This document shows positions 18,316 to 26,436 of a stretch of DNA of 64,000 nucleotides, one piece after another; within the stretch, counting starts at the first letter, position 1; every line of letters starts with the position of its first letter. Source of the stretch: Edaphobacter sp. (lineage in GTDB: Bacteria > Acidobacteriota > Terriglobia > Terriglobales > Acidobacteriaceae); assembly GCA_025462645.1 (NCBI GenBank), contig JAOAPB010000001.1, positions 1-64,000 on the forward strand, given 5' to 3'. A program made the position numbers and the translations under genes. Below the pieces are notes generated by a model. That model worked only from the letters and a program-made list of their open reading frames with translations. It ran no database searches and was not told where the DNA came from.

Positions 18316-18924
18316 TTACTCCAGAGCCTCATTTACGTCGCGTACAAGGTTCCGCAGATAGCTCCGTTTATTCAAAAGCGCAACCATCGCGTCCCTAATC
18401 GTGGCCTTACCGGCTGCATCACCGGAGTCCACCGCGGCATCCCACCGGGTCCAAAGCTCTTCCAGCTCCGCCTGCGTCTCCACCATCTTCGCGTCAAACG
18501 TATCTTTGGCTGTCATCAGGTCCCGGCGCAACTCCGGCTCATCCTCACCCATCTGCTTGGCAGCCCGCATCTCCTGAAGCTGCATGTTCAGCTCGAAGAC
18601 CTCCTCGAGCAGCTCCGGAGGAACAACCTGCTTCTTCTCCGTGCCTGTGGCGCGCGCCGTGTCGGTCGCAGCCTTGGACTGCTCCTCCAGCTCCACCCCT
18701 TCGAGCTTCAGCAGATACTGCGTCCGCAGGATCGGATCCTTGAGCGTACGGTAAGCATCGTTCAACTGCGAAGACTGAGCCAATGCCGCCTCCTGCTCCG
18801 CGACAGGCTTAGAGGCGAACCGGTCCGGGTGCAGCTTGCGGGAGAGCACATAGAAGTGTTTCTCAAGAGAAGCAGTATCAAGCGCGAGCTTGGACGGAAG
18901 AGAAAAAACCTCGAAGTAGTTCAT
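18316..18924 (-). CDS. hscB: Fe-S cluster assembly co-chaperone HscB
   Basis: 202 residues. The N-terminal J-domain has SRKLHPDRFASKPVAEQ with the diagnostic HPD at about 37-39, followed by DAYRTLKDPILRTQYLLKLEG, and then an acidic helical C-terminal domain that binds the IscU scaffold. HscB stimulates the HscA Hsp70 to release clusters from IscU. It ends the isc gene run on the minus strand, but neither hscA nor ferredoxin follows in the window. The linker EEQSKAATDTARATGTEKKQ is longer than in E. coli HscB. Identification is firm from the fold and context. Confidence 0.9.
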   Translation of the reverse strand: MNYFEVFSLPSKLALDTASLEKHFYVLSRKLHPDRFASKPVAEQEAALAQSSQLNDAYRTLKDPILRTQYLLKLEGVELEEQSKAATDTARATGTEKKQVVPPELLEEVFELNMQLQEMRAAKQMGEDEPELRRDLMTAKDTFDAKMVETQAELEELWTRWDAAVDSGDAAGKATIRDAMVALLNKRSYLRNLVRDVNEALE

Positions 18925-18949
18925 CGACTTCTATTGTAGAGGGGCACCG

Positions 18950-19291
18950 TTAGAAAGGGCCGTGCGTCTTCACATTCGCGATCACCGCTTCGAGGGGAGC
19001 TGTTTGTTTTTTGTATGCGGCCAGAATGCAGACTTTATCCGTGCCGCACCTGTTGCGTTCAGCGGGAAAGGCCTGCTGCGACTCACCGAGTTCGCCGCGC
19101 ACGCCCATACCGACAAACTGCGTGGCAATCTCGAAGTACGCGGTCATACGAGCATCGGCCTGCAGCAGTGACGGCGTGCGGCAGACCGTGCGCTCAGTAG
19201 CGGTATGGACCTTGGCGCAGTTAATTGGGGATGCCGCATGTGCGGCAAGCGAAGAGGCAAAGAGGGCTATCGCCAAACGGATCTTGATCAC
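18950..19291 (-). CDS. Secreted LprI-like (DUF1311-type) small protein
   Basis: 113 residues with a signal peptide (MIKIRLAIALFASSLAAHAA). The mature part has the Cys pattern of lysozyme-inhibitor LprI-like proteins: INCAKVHTATERTVCRTPSLLQADARMTAYF, then RNRCGTDKVCILAAYKKQ, allowing two disulfides. The family is exported, and some members inhibit lysozyme. It sits between iscA and hscB on the same strand with a 25-base gap to hscB, which is odd for an iron-sulfur operon; it may have its own promoter in the 47-base gap after iscA's stop. Function in this organism is unknown. Confidence 0.75.
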   Translation of the reverse strand: MIKIRLAIALFASSLAAHAASPINCAKVHTATERTVCRTPSLLQADARMTAYFEIATQFVGMGVRGELGESQQAFPAERNRCGTDKVCILAAYKKQTAPLEAVIANVKTHGPF

Positions 19292-19338
19292 AACCCATTA
19301 AATAACAACTGGAAATAAAGTTGGCACCAATCGATTGT

Positions 19339-19836
19339 TTACGCAGTAAAGCTAGACCCACACCCGCAGCTCTTGGTCGAGTTCGGATTGATGAAGTTGA
19401 AGCCCTGCCGCATCAGCGTCTCTTCAAAGTCGAGCACCATGCCATGCAGGTAGATGAAGCTCTTCGGGTCGACGAAGATGCGAACCGGCGCTCCATTCGT
19501 AGCGTCGCCGACCGTCGCGATCCCGGCACCGAAGGCATACACCCGATCCCGCTCGCGAGGCTGCGTATCGAACCGTATGTTATAGCTCAGCCCCGAACAT
19601 CCACCGCCCTGAATCCCAACCCGCAGCCCACCCTGCTCTGGCGAGACACTCTCCTTCGCCATGGCGATGCGAATCCGCTTCAGAGCCTTCTCGGTAATTT
19701 GAATGCCCTTCTGGGAGGGCTCCTGCCCCTCAGCCGTCAACACATTCATCCCGGCCAGCGGGTCCTTCGCATGACCGGCGGGTGCCGCTGCCTGTGCAGC
19801 CCTGTCCGTCTCGGTTTGTAGACTCACCATCGCCAT
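19339..19836 (-). CDS. iscA: Iron-sulfur cluster assembly accessory protein, IscA/ErpA type
   Basis: 165 residues from the ATG at 19836 (AGGGA eight bases upstream); the track ORF extends back into iscU. The A-type core starts near residue 56 (GIQITEKALKRIRIAMAKE) and has the three ligand cysteines: GGCSGLSYNIRF and the C-terminal SCGCGSSF. About 55 N-terminal residues form an extension rich in Ala and Gln not found in short IscA proteins. A-type carriers receive clusters from IscU and hand them to target enzymes, which in this window would include the 4Fe-4S and 2Fe-2S oxidoreductases. Whether it acts as IscA or ErpA cannot be told. Confidence 0.9.
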   Translation of the reverse strand: MAMVSLQTETDRAAQAAAPAGHAKDPLAGMNVLTAEGQEPSQKGIQITEKALKRIRIAMAKESVSPEQGGLRVGIQGGGCSGLSYNIRFDTQPRERDRVYAFGAGIATVGDATNGAPVRIFVDPKSFIYLHGMVLDFEETLMRQGFNFINPNSTKSCGCGSSFTA

Positions 19837-19930
19837 GATCGTATTCCCTGCCACTGACAAAACACGGTAGCGATGCGACTGGTTCCGCGCCGCTACCGTT
19901 GTTGTACTTCCTACTAACTGTTGGCCGAAC

Positions 19931-20353
19931 TTAGTGAGCAACGGCAACAGCAGCCGCTTCCGTCTCGCCGACGCTGTTCTTCTTCTTCCAGTCGCCAATC
20001 GCCGCGCGGATCGCATCCTCTGCAAGCACCGAGCAATGAATCTTAACCGGAGGAAGCGCAAGCTCCTTCACAATGTCCGTGTTCGAGATAGCAAGTGCTT
20101 CGGCAACCGTCTTGCCCTTCACCCACTCCGTAGCGAGCGAGGAAGAAGCGATCGCCGAACCGCAACCGAAGGTCTTGAACTTGGCATCTTCGATCACCTG
20201 CGTCTCGGGGTTCACCTTGATCTGCAGCCGCATCACGTCGCCACACTCTGGCGCGCCTACCAGACCTGTGCCAACCTCCGTCGAGCTCTTGTCCATCTGC
20301 CCAACGTTCCGAGGATTGTTGTAGTGGTCAATCACCTTATCGCTATATGCCAT
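19931..20353 (-). CDS. iscU: Iron-sulfur cluster scaffold IscU
   Basis: 140 residues. MAYSDKVIDHYNNPRNVG, the cluster-binding Cys in APECGDVMRL, FKTFGCGSAIASSSLATEW and the third Cys in PPVKIHCSVLAEDAI identify IscU. The LPPVKIHCSVLAEDA segment contains the LPPVK motif recognised by HscA. An AGGAG seven bases before the ATG supports the start. IscU receives sulfur from the adjacent IscS and builds 2Fe-2S clusters. The gene lies 55 bases after iscS and 94 bases before iscA, all co-directional. The C-terminus (KKKNSVGETEAAAVAVAH) is slightly longer than in E. coli. Confidence 0.97.
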   Translation of the reverse strand: MAYSDKVIDHYNNPRNVGQMDKSSTEVGTGLVGAPECGDVMRLQIKVNPETQVIEDAKFKTFGCGSAIASSSLATEWVKGKTVAEALAISNTDIVKELALPPVKIHCSVLAEDAIRAAIGDWKKKNSVGETEAAAVAVAH

Positions 20354-20408
20354 GTCATTTCTCCTATTTCTCTGATGCCAATACCAATCTCTTTTTGCTT
20401 CTCAAGCT

Positions 20409-21689
20409 TTAGTGCGCCGCCCACTCGATCTTCGAGAGGTCGATCCCTTCCTTCACCATCTCATACAACGGAGACAGCTCACGCAGCTTCGAAACTACAT
20501 CGATCAGCTTATCGGAAACGTAGTCCACTTCAGCCTTCGTATTGAAGCGGCCAAGACCAAACCTGATCGAGCTGTGCGCCACATCGTCGCCCAGGCCCAA
20601 AGCCTTCAACACATAAGATGGCTCAAGTGTCGCCGAGGTGCAGGCTGAACCCGAAGAAACGGCTATGTCGTTGATTCCCATCAACAGGCTCTCACCCTCG
20701 ACGTACACAAAGCTCATGTTCAGATTACCCGGCAGATGGTGTTCCATGTTGCCGTTGACGTGGACGTAGTCCAGAGCCTTCTCGAACTTGGCCCGCAGGT
20801 AATCGCGCAGTTCGGTCTCGCGCTTTGCCTCGGTGGCCATCTCTTCGCCGCAGATCTCACAGGCCTTGCCCAGCCCGACGATACCGGGAACATTCAGCGT
20901 GCCCGAGCGCATTCCACGCTCATGGCCTCCGCCGTTGATCTGCTCCGAGATCTGTACCCGCGGATTGCGTCGGCGAACATACAGCGCACCCACACCCTTC
21001 GGCCCATAGATCTTGTGACCGGAGAGGCTCAGCACGTCGATGTTCATCGACTGCACATCAACTGGAATCTTGCCCACGGCCTGCACCGCATCCGTATGGA
21101 AGATCACACCCTTCTCGTGGCACAGTTTGCCGATCTCCGCGATCGGCTGAAGCACGCCAATCTCGTTATTTGCAGCCATGATCGACACAAGAATCGTCTT
21201 ATCGTCCATCGCCCGCTTCAAATCCTCAAGATCGATCAGGCCGTCAGCCTGCACCGGCAGGTAGGTAACCCGGTAGCCTATCTTCTCGAGCTTCTTACAG
21301 GTATCGAGCACAGCCTTGTGCTCCGTCACCTGCGTGATGATGTGATTGCCGCGCTCGCGGTACATCTCGGCGATACCCTTCAGCGCCAGGTTGTTCGACT
21401 CCGTCGCGCCGCTCGTGAAGATGATCTCCTTCGAGGTCGCGCCAATCAGCTTCGCGATCTGTTCGCGAGCCTTCTCGACAGCCTTCTCGGCCTCCCACCC
21501 AAACGAGTGATTGCGGCTCGCCGCATTGCCGAATGTCGAGGTGAAGTAAGGCATCATCGCCTCTAGAACCCGCGGATCCAGCGGCGTCGTCGCATGGTTG
21601 TCCATGTAGATCGGCAGATGCACGCCCTCAGGCAGCGGTGTTGCGCTCTCAGTGACAACCAATCCGTTATTGCTCCCGTTGCTGCTCAT
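20409..21689 (-). CDS. iscS: Cysteine desulfurase IscS
   Basis: 426 residues of a PLP class V aminotransferase. [22 protein letters not shown] opens the fold, [21 protein letters not shown] carries the PLP Lys, and [21 protein letters not shown] carries the catalytic Cys. The enzyme removes sulfur from cysteine for Fe-S clusters and tRNA thiolation. AGGAG five bases before the ATG supports the start. About 25 N-terminal residues precede the family start. It follows iscR on the same strand with an 85-base gap and precedes iscU, as in classical isc operons. Confidence 0.97.
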   Translation of the reverse strand: MSSNGSNNGLVVTESATPLPEGVHLPIYMDNHATTPLDPRVLEAMMPYFTSTFGNAASRNHSFGWEAEKAVEKAREQIAKLIGATSKEIIFTSGATESNNLALKGIAEMYRERGNHIITQVTEHKAVLDTCKKLEKIGYRVTYLPVQADGLIDLEDLKRAMDDKTILVSIMAANNEIGVLQPIAEIGKLCHEKGVIFHTDAVQAVGKIPVDVQSMNIDVLSLSGHKIYGPKGVGALYVRRRNPRVQISEQINGGGHERGMRSGTLNVPGIVGLGKACEICGEEMATEAKRETELRDYLRAKFEKALDYVHVNGNMEHHLPGNLNMSFVYVEGESLLMGINDIAVSSGSACTSATLEPSYVLKALGLGDDVAHSSIRFGLGRFNTKAEVDYVSDKLIDVVSKLRELSPLYEMVKEGIDLSKIEWAAH

Positions 21690-21774
21690 TGTCGCTCCTA
21701 ATCTCGTCAGTTGCTTCTTACTGCGTTGCTGCCACTCTCTGAACTTCGCCCTTCGTTATCGCTCTTCGTCGCCT

Positions 21775-22239
21775 CTAAACGGCGATGCTGACCAGCCCGC
21801 CACCGACTGGCGCGCCTGCGACATGCTCTGCATCCCCCGCCTCAACCAGGTCCGCGATATGGATTCCGCTCAACAGATCCTTGATACTGTCGTTCACCTT
21901 GCGCAGTGGTTCTTTGATGGTGCAAGTGCTCGTCAAGTCGCAAGCTCCGTGAATGGTAATGCAGCTTGTGATGAACAACGGACCGTCGATCGCTCGGATG
22001 ACCTCAAACGCCGAGATCTCTGCGGCCGCCCGCGAAAGCGCATATCCACCATTGGTGCCGGCATGCGAGACCAGCAACCCTGCCTTGGCCAGCGTCTGCA
22101 GGATCTTCGCCAGCAGTTGTGGGGGAATGTGGTACGCCTCGGCGATGTCCTTGGCGCTGTGCGCGCTGCCGCCCGTCTGCTCGGCAAGGTACTTCAGAGC
22201 CATCAGACCGTAATCCGCTTTTTTGGTCAGGCGAAGCAT
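21775..22239 (-). CDS. iscR: Rrf2-family Fe-S regulator IscR
   Basis: The family start MLRLTKKADYGLMALKYLAEQ fixes the beginning at 22239; the longer track ORF lies in the promoter region. The 154-residue protein has a winged helix (HIPPQLLAKILQTLAKAGLLVSHAGTNGGY) and the three cysteines expected to bind 2Fe-2S (SCITIHGACDLTSTC, spacing 6 and 5 residues between Cys). IscR senses cluster status and represses its own operon. The 220 bases upstream to the small plus-strand gene should hold the promoter, but no certain box was recognised. It heads the iscR-iscS-iscU-iscA order. Confidence 0.92.
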   Translation of the reverse strand: MLRLTKKADYGLMALKYLAEQTGGSAHSAKDIAEAYHIPPQLLAKILQTLAKAGLLVSHAGTNGGYALSRAAAEISAFEVIRAIDGPLFITSCITIHGACDLTSTCTIKEPLRKVNDSIKDLLSGIHIADLVEAGDAEHVAGAPVGGGLVSIAV

Positions 22240-22456
22240 CTCAGGTATCGAGCTCCCACTCGCCGTAATAATTGGCAGAATGCCGACAATTACAGTCCTA
22301 GTTAGTGTACGTCCAGAAGGACGCGTATGCAACCCACCTTTGCCACGCTTCTGACCATCGCCTGACCACAAATTGGCATCACAAAAGCGTACGGAGAAAC
22401 CCGGTTGACAAGGCGGTTGAAGACGGGCAGAATCCATACCATTCACATCCCAATCC

Positions 22457-22624
22457 ATGACCGTTCAATGCAAACATCCCATCGTCAAAGTCGTCGCCCG
22501 AGAGGACGATGCAGAGTTCGTTGAGTGCCAACAATGCGGAGAAGTCTTTGATTCCGCTGAGTACAGTGACATCGCTTTAGAAGAAGAAGAGGCAGCGGCG
22601 ACAAAGACCCCTGCCGAGGACTAG
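22457..22624 (+). CDS. Small CxxC zinc-ribbon-like protein
   Basis: This 55-codon ORF is too short for the track: MTVQCKHPIVKVVAREDD, then AEFVECQQCGEVFDSAEY and an acidic tail rich in Glu and Ala ending at a TAG. The C-x-H and CxxC pairs could form a single zinc site. It is divergent from iscR and lies 33 bases before the convergent end of pgsA. No clear SD was seen. The composition and Cys spacing look like a real small protein rather than chance, but the function is unknown. Confidence 0.55.
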   Translation: MTVQCKHPIVKVVAREDDAEFVECQQCGEVFDSAEYSDIALEEEEAAATKTPAED

Positions 22625-22657
22625 CTCAGCTAAACCACCCGCTCCTGCGGCGTTGAG

Positions 22658-23230
22658 CTAAACCACTGTCTGCTGCGGCGTATTGATCCGCCGAAAAACA
22701 ATCCACGCATACTGCGCCGCCGAAAGCGGCGCCAGGACTGAAATCGTTCGTATCAGGCCATCCCGCAGCATGGCCAGCCCGGGAGATGCAAACAGCTTCC
22801 CGCAAAGTACTGCAATCAAAGCGATTATCTGAACAAGCGTGTTCAGCTTCCCAAACAGGCTGGGGCGAAAATCCCGCAGCGTGCCCGTAGCGAATAACAA
22901 TGTGGCGATCAGCAAGATACCCAAATCCCGGCTGAACACCAGCACCGTCACATAGCGGGGCATCAGGCCCACATGTGTAAGTACGAGAAACAAAGTACTT
23001 AGAAGTAACTTATCCGCGATAGGGTCCAGGTACTGACCCAGGGTCGTCCGCTGGCTCAACCACCGGGCTAACAAACCGTCCAAAGCGTCGCTGATCCCGG
23101 CCAATATAAATAGCGCAAAAGCCTTCCCGTAGTGTCCATCGAGAATTTCGATCACCAGAAAAGGGATAATAAACAACCGCATCAAGGTCAGCAGGTTCGG
23201 CGCGGCGCGGAATTGGCTCAAAAAGGGCAT
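22658..23230 (-). CDS. pgsA: CDP-alcohol phosphatidyltransferase, probable phosphatidylglycerophosphate synthase
   Basis: 190 residues of a multi-helix inner-membrane protein. The family signature DG-x2-AR-x8-G-x3-D-x3-D is complete in SDALDGLLARWLSQRTTLGQYLDPIADK (about 47-74). APNLLTLMRLFIIPFLV opens the protein. PgsA joins CDP-diacylglycerol to glycerol-3-phosphate on the way to phosphatidylglycerol and cardiolipin; a different CDP-alcohol acceptor is possible. The gene is divergent from the tRNA-Val gene. Its last codons lie in a short imperfect direct repeat (gagctaaaccac then ctgcggcg) that recurs just past the stop. Confidence 0.88.
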   Translation of the reverse strand: MPFLSQFRAAPNLLTLMRLFIIPFLVIEILDGHYGKAFALFILAGISDALDGLLARWLSQRTTLGQYLDPIADKLLLSTLFLVLTHVGLMPRYVTVLVFSRDLGILLIATLLFATGTLRDFRPSLFGKLNTLVQIIALIAVLCGKLFASPGLAMLRDGLIRTISVLAPLSAAQYAWIVFRRINTPQQTVV

Positions 23231-23263
23231 GTTAGATCAATCAATCGTATATCAGCCCTATAG

Positions 23264-23293
23264 TTGCTCTTAGCCGCCACTTCCGTTTAGACT
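23264..23293 (+). promoter_or_regulatory. Possible promoter of tRNA-Val
   Basis: TTGCTC and TAGACT are separated by 18 bases, and the second box ends 14 bases before the tRNA 5' end. This spacing suits a sigma-70 promoter with a very short leader. Match to consensus is only fair. Confidence 0.35.
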
Positions 23294-23307
23294 GGTAGGA
23301 CGCACGC

Positions 23308-23384
23308 AGGCGCGTAGCTCAGTTGGTTAGAGCGCTACCTTGACACGGTAGAGGTCAGGAGTTCGAGTCTCCTCGTGCCTACCA
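23308..23384 (+). tRNA. tRNA-Val (anticodon GAC), CCA encoded
   Basis: The cloverleaf can be drawn by hand: acceptor AGGCGCG pairs with CGTGCCT (one G-T), the D-arm is GCTCAGTTGGTTAGAGC, the anticodon stem is CTACC/GGTAG with loop TTGACAC giving anticodon GAC, and the T-arm is AGGAG-TTCGAGT-CTCCT. The discriminator A is followed by an encoded CCA. The gene sits just before rpmB, which may be read through from the same promoter. Confidence 0.96.
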
Positions 23385-23468
23385 CTTCCACGGCCCCGTT
23401 TGAGATTTTCTTCGCTCAAGCTTGATACCCGGGAAGTTTCTGCGATTCGAGATTGGAGTACTTTCGTC

Positions 23469-23657
23469 ATGGCTCAAAAATGTGATCTCTGCGGCAAGGG
23501 TCCGCAGTTCGGCAATAACATCTCGCACGCCCACAACACCACTCGCCGTCGCTGGAACGTAAACCTCCAGCCTGTCAAGGCCCAGGTGAACGGCGCGAGC
23601 AAGCGCATGCGTGTCTGCACCAGCTGCATCAAAACCGGCAAAGTCGTCAAAGGCTAG
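23469..23657 (+). CDS. rpmB: 50S ribosomal protein L28
   Basis: 62 residues from MAQKCDLCGKGPQFGNN; the track ORF starts 23 codons earlier in the spacer. The ATG at 23469 has GGAG eleven bases upstream. L28 is recognised by CDLCGKGP, HNTTRRRWNVNLQPV and the C-terminal CTSCIKTGKV. The four cysteines make this the zinc-binding C+ form. L28 binds 23S rRNA near the E site. It stands alone after tRNA-Val, without rpmG, and is followed by a strong terminator. Confidence 0.97.
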   Translation: MAQKCDLCGKGPQFGNNISHAHNTTRRRWNVNLQPVKAQVNGASKRMRVCTSCIKTGKVVKG

Positions 23658-23684
23658 ACCGCAAACGCTCTCAGAAACACATCG

Positions 23685-23725
23685 CCCCAGCCGCGTTTTC
23701 GACGGCTGGGGCTTTTCCTGTTTTT
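23685..23725 (+). terminator. Rho-independent terminator after rpmB
   Basis: CCCCAGCCG and CGGCTGGGG form a perfect nine-pair stem around a nine-base loop, followed by cttttcctgtttttc. It lies 27 bases after the rpmB stop and may also insulate the convergent msrB gene. Confidence 0.9.
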
Positions 23726-23731
23726 CTTCTC

Positions 23732-24142
23732 TTATTGTTTATTGAAGCCCAGAGAGGCGCTGTTGATGCAGTACCTCATTCCTGTCGGCTTTGGCCCATC
23801 CGGAAATACATGTCCCAGGTGAGCACCGCATCTCGCACAAGTCACTTCGATCCGCCGCATGCCGTGTTCGTTATCCTCATGCGCTTCAATGGCATCGGCG
23901 GATACCGGCAGCCAGAAGCTGGGCCATCCGCTTCCGGACTCAAACTTCTTGTCTGAAGTGAATAGCGGAGCATCACATGCCGCACAGTGATAAATCCCAT
24001 TGTCGTGATTATTCAGCAGCGCGCCGGTAAAAGCCCGCTCTGTCCCCTTCTCGCGCATTACATGAAACTGCTCGGGGGTCAGCAGCTCACGCCACTCAGC
24101 TTCTGTCTTCTGAATCTTTTCCGTCTTCGTCGTTTCGGCCAT
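23732..24142 (-). CDS. msrB: Peptide-methionine (R)-S-oxide reductase MsrB
   Basis: 136 residues. The fold is shown by [29 protein letters not shown] and [17 protein letters not shown], whose two CxxC pairs bind structural zinc. The catalytic Cys is in [12 protein letters not shown]. The enzyme reduces the R-epimer of methionine sulfoxide using thioredoxin. AGGAGG eight bases before the ATG supports the start. No signal peptide is present, so it is cytoplasmic. A ridA-like gene follows upstream on the same strand, 48 bases from the msrB start. Confidence 0.96.
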   Translation of the reverse strand: MAETTKTEKIQKTEAEWRELLTPEQFHVMREKGTERAFTGALLNNHDNGIYHCAACDAPLFTSDKKFESGSGWPSFWLPVSADAIEAHEDNEHGMRRIEVTCARCGAHLGHVFPDGPKPTGMRYCINSASLGFNKQ

Positions 24143-24190
24143 GGCTCATGCCTCCTGTCTATCAGATGCCCGGGAATGGTTTACGCAACG

Positions 24191-24601
24191 CTACCCTTCG
24201 GCCGACTCCTTGGCGATCACTTCAATCTCCACGAGAGCATCCTTCGGCAATCCCGCGACGGCAACGGTGGAGCGTGCCGGCGGTACCACTCCTTCAGGCG
24301 CCAGATACTTTGCATAGACCTCGTTCATCGCTGCGAAGTCGCTCATGCTCTTCAGGTAAACCGTTGTCTTGACGACATGAACCATATCGAATCCCGCCTG
24401 GGCCAGAACTGCTTTGATGTTCTCCAATACGCGTTTCGTCTGCTCTGTAATGCCTCCCGGAGCGAGCTGACCAGTAGCCGGATCAAGGCCAATCTGGCCG
24501 GAGGTGAACAGCATATCGCCAGACCTGACTGCCTGTGAGTAGGGGCCAATAGCGGCGGGAGCTTCCTTCGTGGAGATCGAGGTCTTTACTTGATTGCTCA
24601 T
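24191..24601 (-). CDS. ridA: RidA family enamine/imine deaminase
   Basis: The family start is MSNQVKTSISTKEAPAAIGPYSQAV at 24601, so the 71-codon extension in the track is dropped. Features include GDMLFTSGQIGLDPATGQL, VKTTVYLKSMSDFAAMNEVY and VVPPARSTVAVAGLPKDALVEIEV, in which the Arg of PPARST is the conserved catalytic residue of the Rid family. RidA hydrolyses reactive 2-aminoacrylate formed by PLP enzymes. The 136-residue length is typical. It lies upstream of msrB on the same strand, so the two may share a transcript, both being damage-control functions. Confidence 0.93.
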   Translation of the reverse strand: MSNQVKTSISTKEAPAAIGPYSQAVRSGDMLFTSGQIGLDPATGQLAPGGITEQTKRVLENIKAVLAQAGFDMVHVVKTTVYLKSMSDFAAMNEVYAKYLAPEGVVPPARSTVAVAGLPKDALVEIEVIAKESAEG

Positions 24602-24744
24602 GGGGCTAAGTCTAAATCCTTCTTGACTGGACGCAAATCTGCCAGAAGGCAGCACGACAGTCATCGTGAAGACCTGATAAAAGTCTCGGGTTTCTAAAGA
24701 ACCACTCAGTAAAGCAGCCCTATAATTCGCATCGAGGTGTCGAC

Positions 24745-25155
24745 ATGGGAATTCTGGATACGATTCAGTCACTAGCCGGACAGGTGGGTCAGTCCGCCGG
24801 TACCGACCAGGCAAAAGTAGCAGGCGGCTTCATCGAAGCCTTAACCAACCACCCTGAAGGCATCCAGGGCGTGCTCGATGCTTTCAAGAACAACGGCATG
24901 GAGCAGCATGTCGGCAGTTGGGCCAATGGAGAAAACGCAACCGCAACGCCGGAACAGGTGCAGCAGGGACTTGGCGGAACCGGTCTCATCGAGAAGACAG
25001 CAGAGCACGCCGGTGTCTCCCCGCAGGTGGTACAGATGGCGCTCGCGACCATCCTTCCTATGGTGATTCAGCACTTTGCTCCTAACGGCCAGGCAGCTCC
25101 GCAGAGCTCCTTCGGTGGCGCGGCTCAACAGCTTCTGGGTAAATTCCTTAGCTAA
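24745..25155 (+). CDS. YidB family protein (DUF937)
   Basis: 136 residues, Gly/Gln/Ala-rich and without a signal peptide. MGILDTIQSLAGQVG, the repeated helices around GGFIEALTNHPEGIQGVLDAFKNNG, and AGVSPQVVQMALATILPMVIQHFAPNG match YidB/DUF937 proteins. GAGG about seven bases before the ATG supports the start. The function of the family is not established. A BON-LysM protein follows on the same strand 83 bases away, and the two may act together at the envelope or under stress. Confidence 0.82.
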   Translation: MGILDTIQSLAGQVGQSAGTDQAKVAGGFIEALTNHPEGIQGVLDAFKNNGMEQHVGSWANGENATATPEQVQQGLGGTGLIEKTAEHAGVSPQVVQMALATILPMVIQHFAPNGQAAPQSSFGGAAQQLLGKFLS

Positions 25156-25238
25156 CGTGACAATGCGCTGGGGCCATCGGCGCGCGATACCTAACAGAAT
25201 GAAAAACGGGTTAGCGCAGCTAACCAAGGAGAAGTCTG

Positions 25239-25631
25239 ATGGCTGATCTGGAACAGTTGAAGCAGAAATATGCGCCGGTAATTGCGACAATTCAGGGATT
25301 TGCGGAATATGGCGCGACGTTGGATGCGGTTGAACTTGATGGTGAGCAGCTGCATTTGAAGGCGACTGTGCCTTCGCAGGTGGTTGCCAATCGTGTATGG
25401 GATGCTATCAAACAGGTTGATCCGACGTTCTCCGACTTGAAGCACGAGATCGTCACGACGGGCGGAGCAGAGCAGCCTTACACCATCAAGTCCGGGGATA
25501 ATCTCTCGAAAGTAAGCAAGCTGTTCTATGGAAATGCTAATAAATACAGTCAGATAGCTCAAGCCAACGGGATCGAAAACCCGGACAGGATTCAGGCTGG
25601 GCAGCAGATCAACGTTCCTGTGCTTCCCTAG
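25239..25631 (+). CDS. BON-LysM domain protein, Kbp/YgaU-like
   Basis: 130 residues from an ATG with AAGGAG seven bases upstream. The first half (YAPVIATIQGFAEYGATLDAVELDGEQLHLKATVP) looks like a divergent BON domain, and the C-terminal half (YTIKSGDNLSKVSKLFYGNANKYSQIAQAN, ending INVPVLP) is a LysM domain. This is the architecture of E. coli Kbp (YgaU), a cytoplasmic potassium-binding protein. There is no signal peptide, consistent with that. Potassium binding is carried over from the family, not shown here. A strong terminator follows. Confidence 0.82.
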   Translation: MADLEQLKQKYAPVIATIQGFAEYGATLDAVELDGEQLHLKATVPSQVVANRVWDAIKQVDPTFSDLKHEIVTTGGAEQPYTIKSGDNLSKVSKLFYGNANKYSQIAQANGIENPDRIQAGQQINVPVLP

Positions 25632-25649
25632 TTGGACCAAATAGAAGAT

Positions 25650-25686
25650 CCGCGACTGGGATCTCCTGGTCGCGGTTTTTCGTTTT
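25650..25686 (+). terminator. Rho-independent terminator after BON-LysM gene
   Basis: CCGCGAC and GTCGCGG pair around a loop, followed by tttttcgttttt. It starts 18 bases after the stop. Confidence 0.88.
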
Positions 25687-25862
25687 TAAGCAGATTTTTT
25701 GAAGGATGGTGGAAGGGCCTTTTTGCTTGGTTTTTTGAGGGAAATGCGCGGTAGCGGTGGTGTTTTTGTGGTCAAGTCGTGGTGGAATGTGTGGCAACCG
25801 TGGGCAGACATGTGGCCAGAATCAGCATCGAAGATTAGGTAGTCGAAAACGGAGATAAAAGA

Positions 25863-26237
25863 ATGAAAGCAAAATGGTTATATGGCAGTATTTTGGCTCC
25901 GGCTTTACTTATTCCGGCGTCAATTCCGGCGTTCGGGCAGGTTTCGGTCATTATCGGTACCCCTCCTCCACCGATCCGTTATGAGGCGCGTCCGCCGATG
26001 CCCGGGGATGGCTATATGTGGGTCGACGGCTACTGGGCGGTGCGGGGCAGACGGTATGTCTGGGTTCCGGGCGTCTGGCAGCAACCTCCCTATGGAGGAG
26101 CGTACTGGAGTCATCCGCACTACGACCACTATCCTGAGGGCTGGCGAGTCCATGAGGGTCATTGGGACCACGAGGACCATCGTGACCATTACGACAACCA
26201 TCATGACGACCATGGCCATGACGACCATCGCCACTAG
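25863..26237 (+). CDS. YXWGXW-type secreted protein, His/Asp-rich tail
   Basis: 124 residues with a signal peptide (ILAPALLIPASIPAFGQ). The mature protein carries aromatic repeats of the acidobacterial/proteobacterial YXWGXW type: PPMPGDGYMWVDGYWAV, RRYVWVPGVWQQPPYGGAYW. The last 40 residues are almost only His, Asp, Tyr and Glu (HWDHEDHRDHYDNHHDDHGH), a likely metal-binding tail. GGAG eight bases before the ATG supports the start. A paralogue follows 199 bases later, implying tandem duplication. Cell location is probably the periplasm or surface; function unknown. Confidence 0.8.
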   Translation: MKAKWLYGSILAPALLIPASIPAFGQVSVIIGTPPPPIRYEARPPMPGDGYMWVDGYWAVRGRRYVWVPGVWQQPPYGGAYWSHPHYDHYPEGWRVHEGHWDHEDHRDHYDNHHDDHGHDDHRH

Positions 26238-26264
26238 AGTGATGGTCTAACGGCATTTCCATAA

Positions 26265-26304
26265 GGAGAGGCCTGGCAGAGAGCCGGGCTTTTCCTTTTT
26301 CACC
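26265..26304 (+). terminator. Possible terminator after first YXWGXW gene
   Basis: GCCTGGC and GCCGGGC (one G-T pair) flank a five-base loop and are followed by ttttcctttttc. It lies about 30 bases after the stop. Confidence 0.65.
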
Positions 26305-26436
26305 GAGCCCTCCCCAGCGACGGAGTCTGCACAGTCTTCGAACTACCTTTCAACAGGGTTCCTCTTGTGTAAACCACCCCAGATCAACCAATAAGCATCC
26401 AACTCTGCTGTAGTACGACAGGAGAGACTTACGGAC

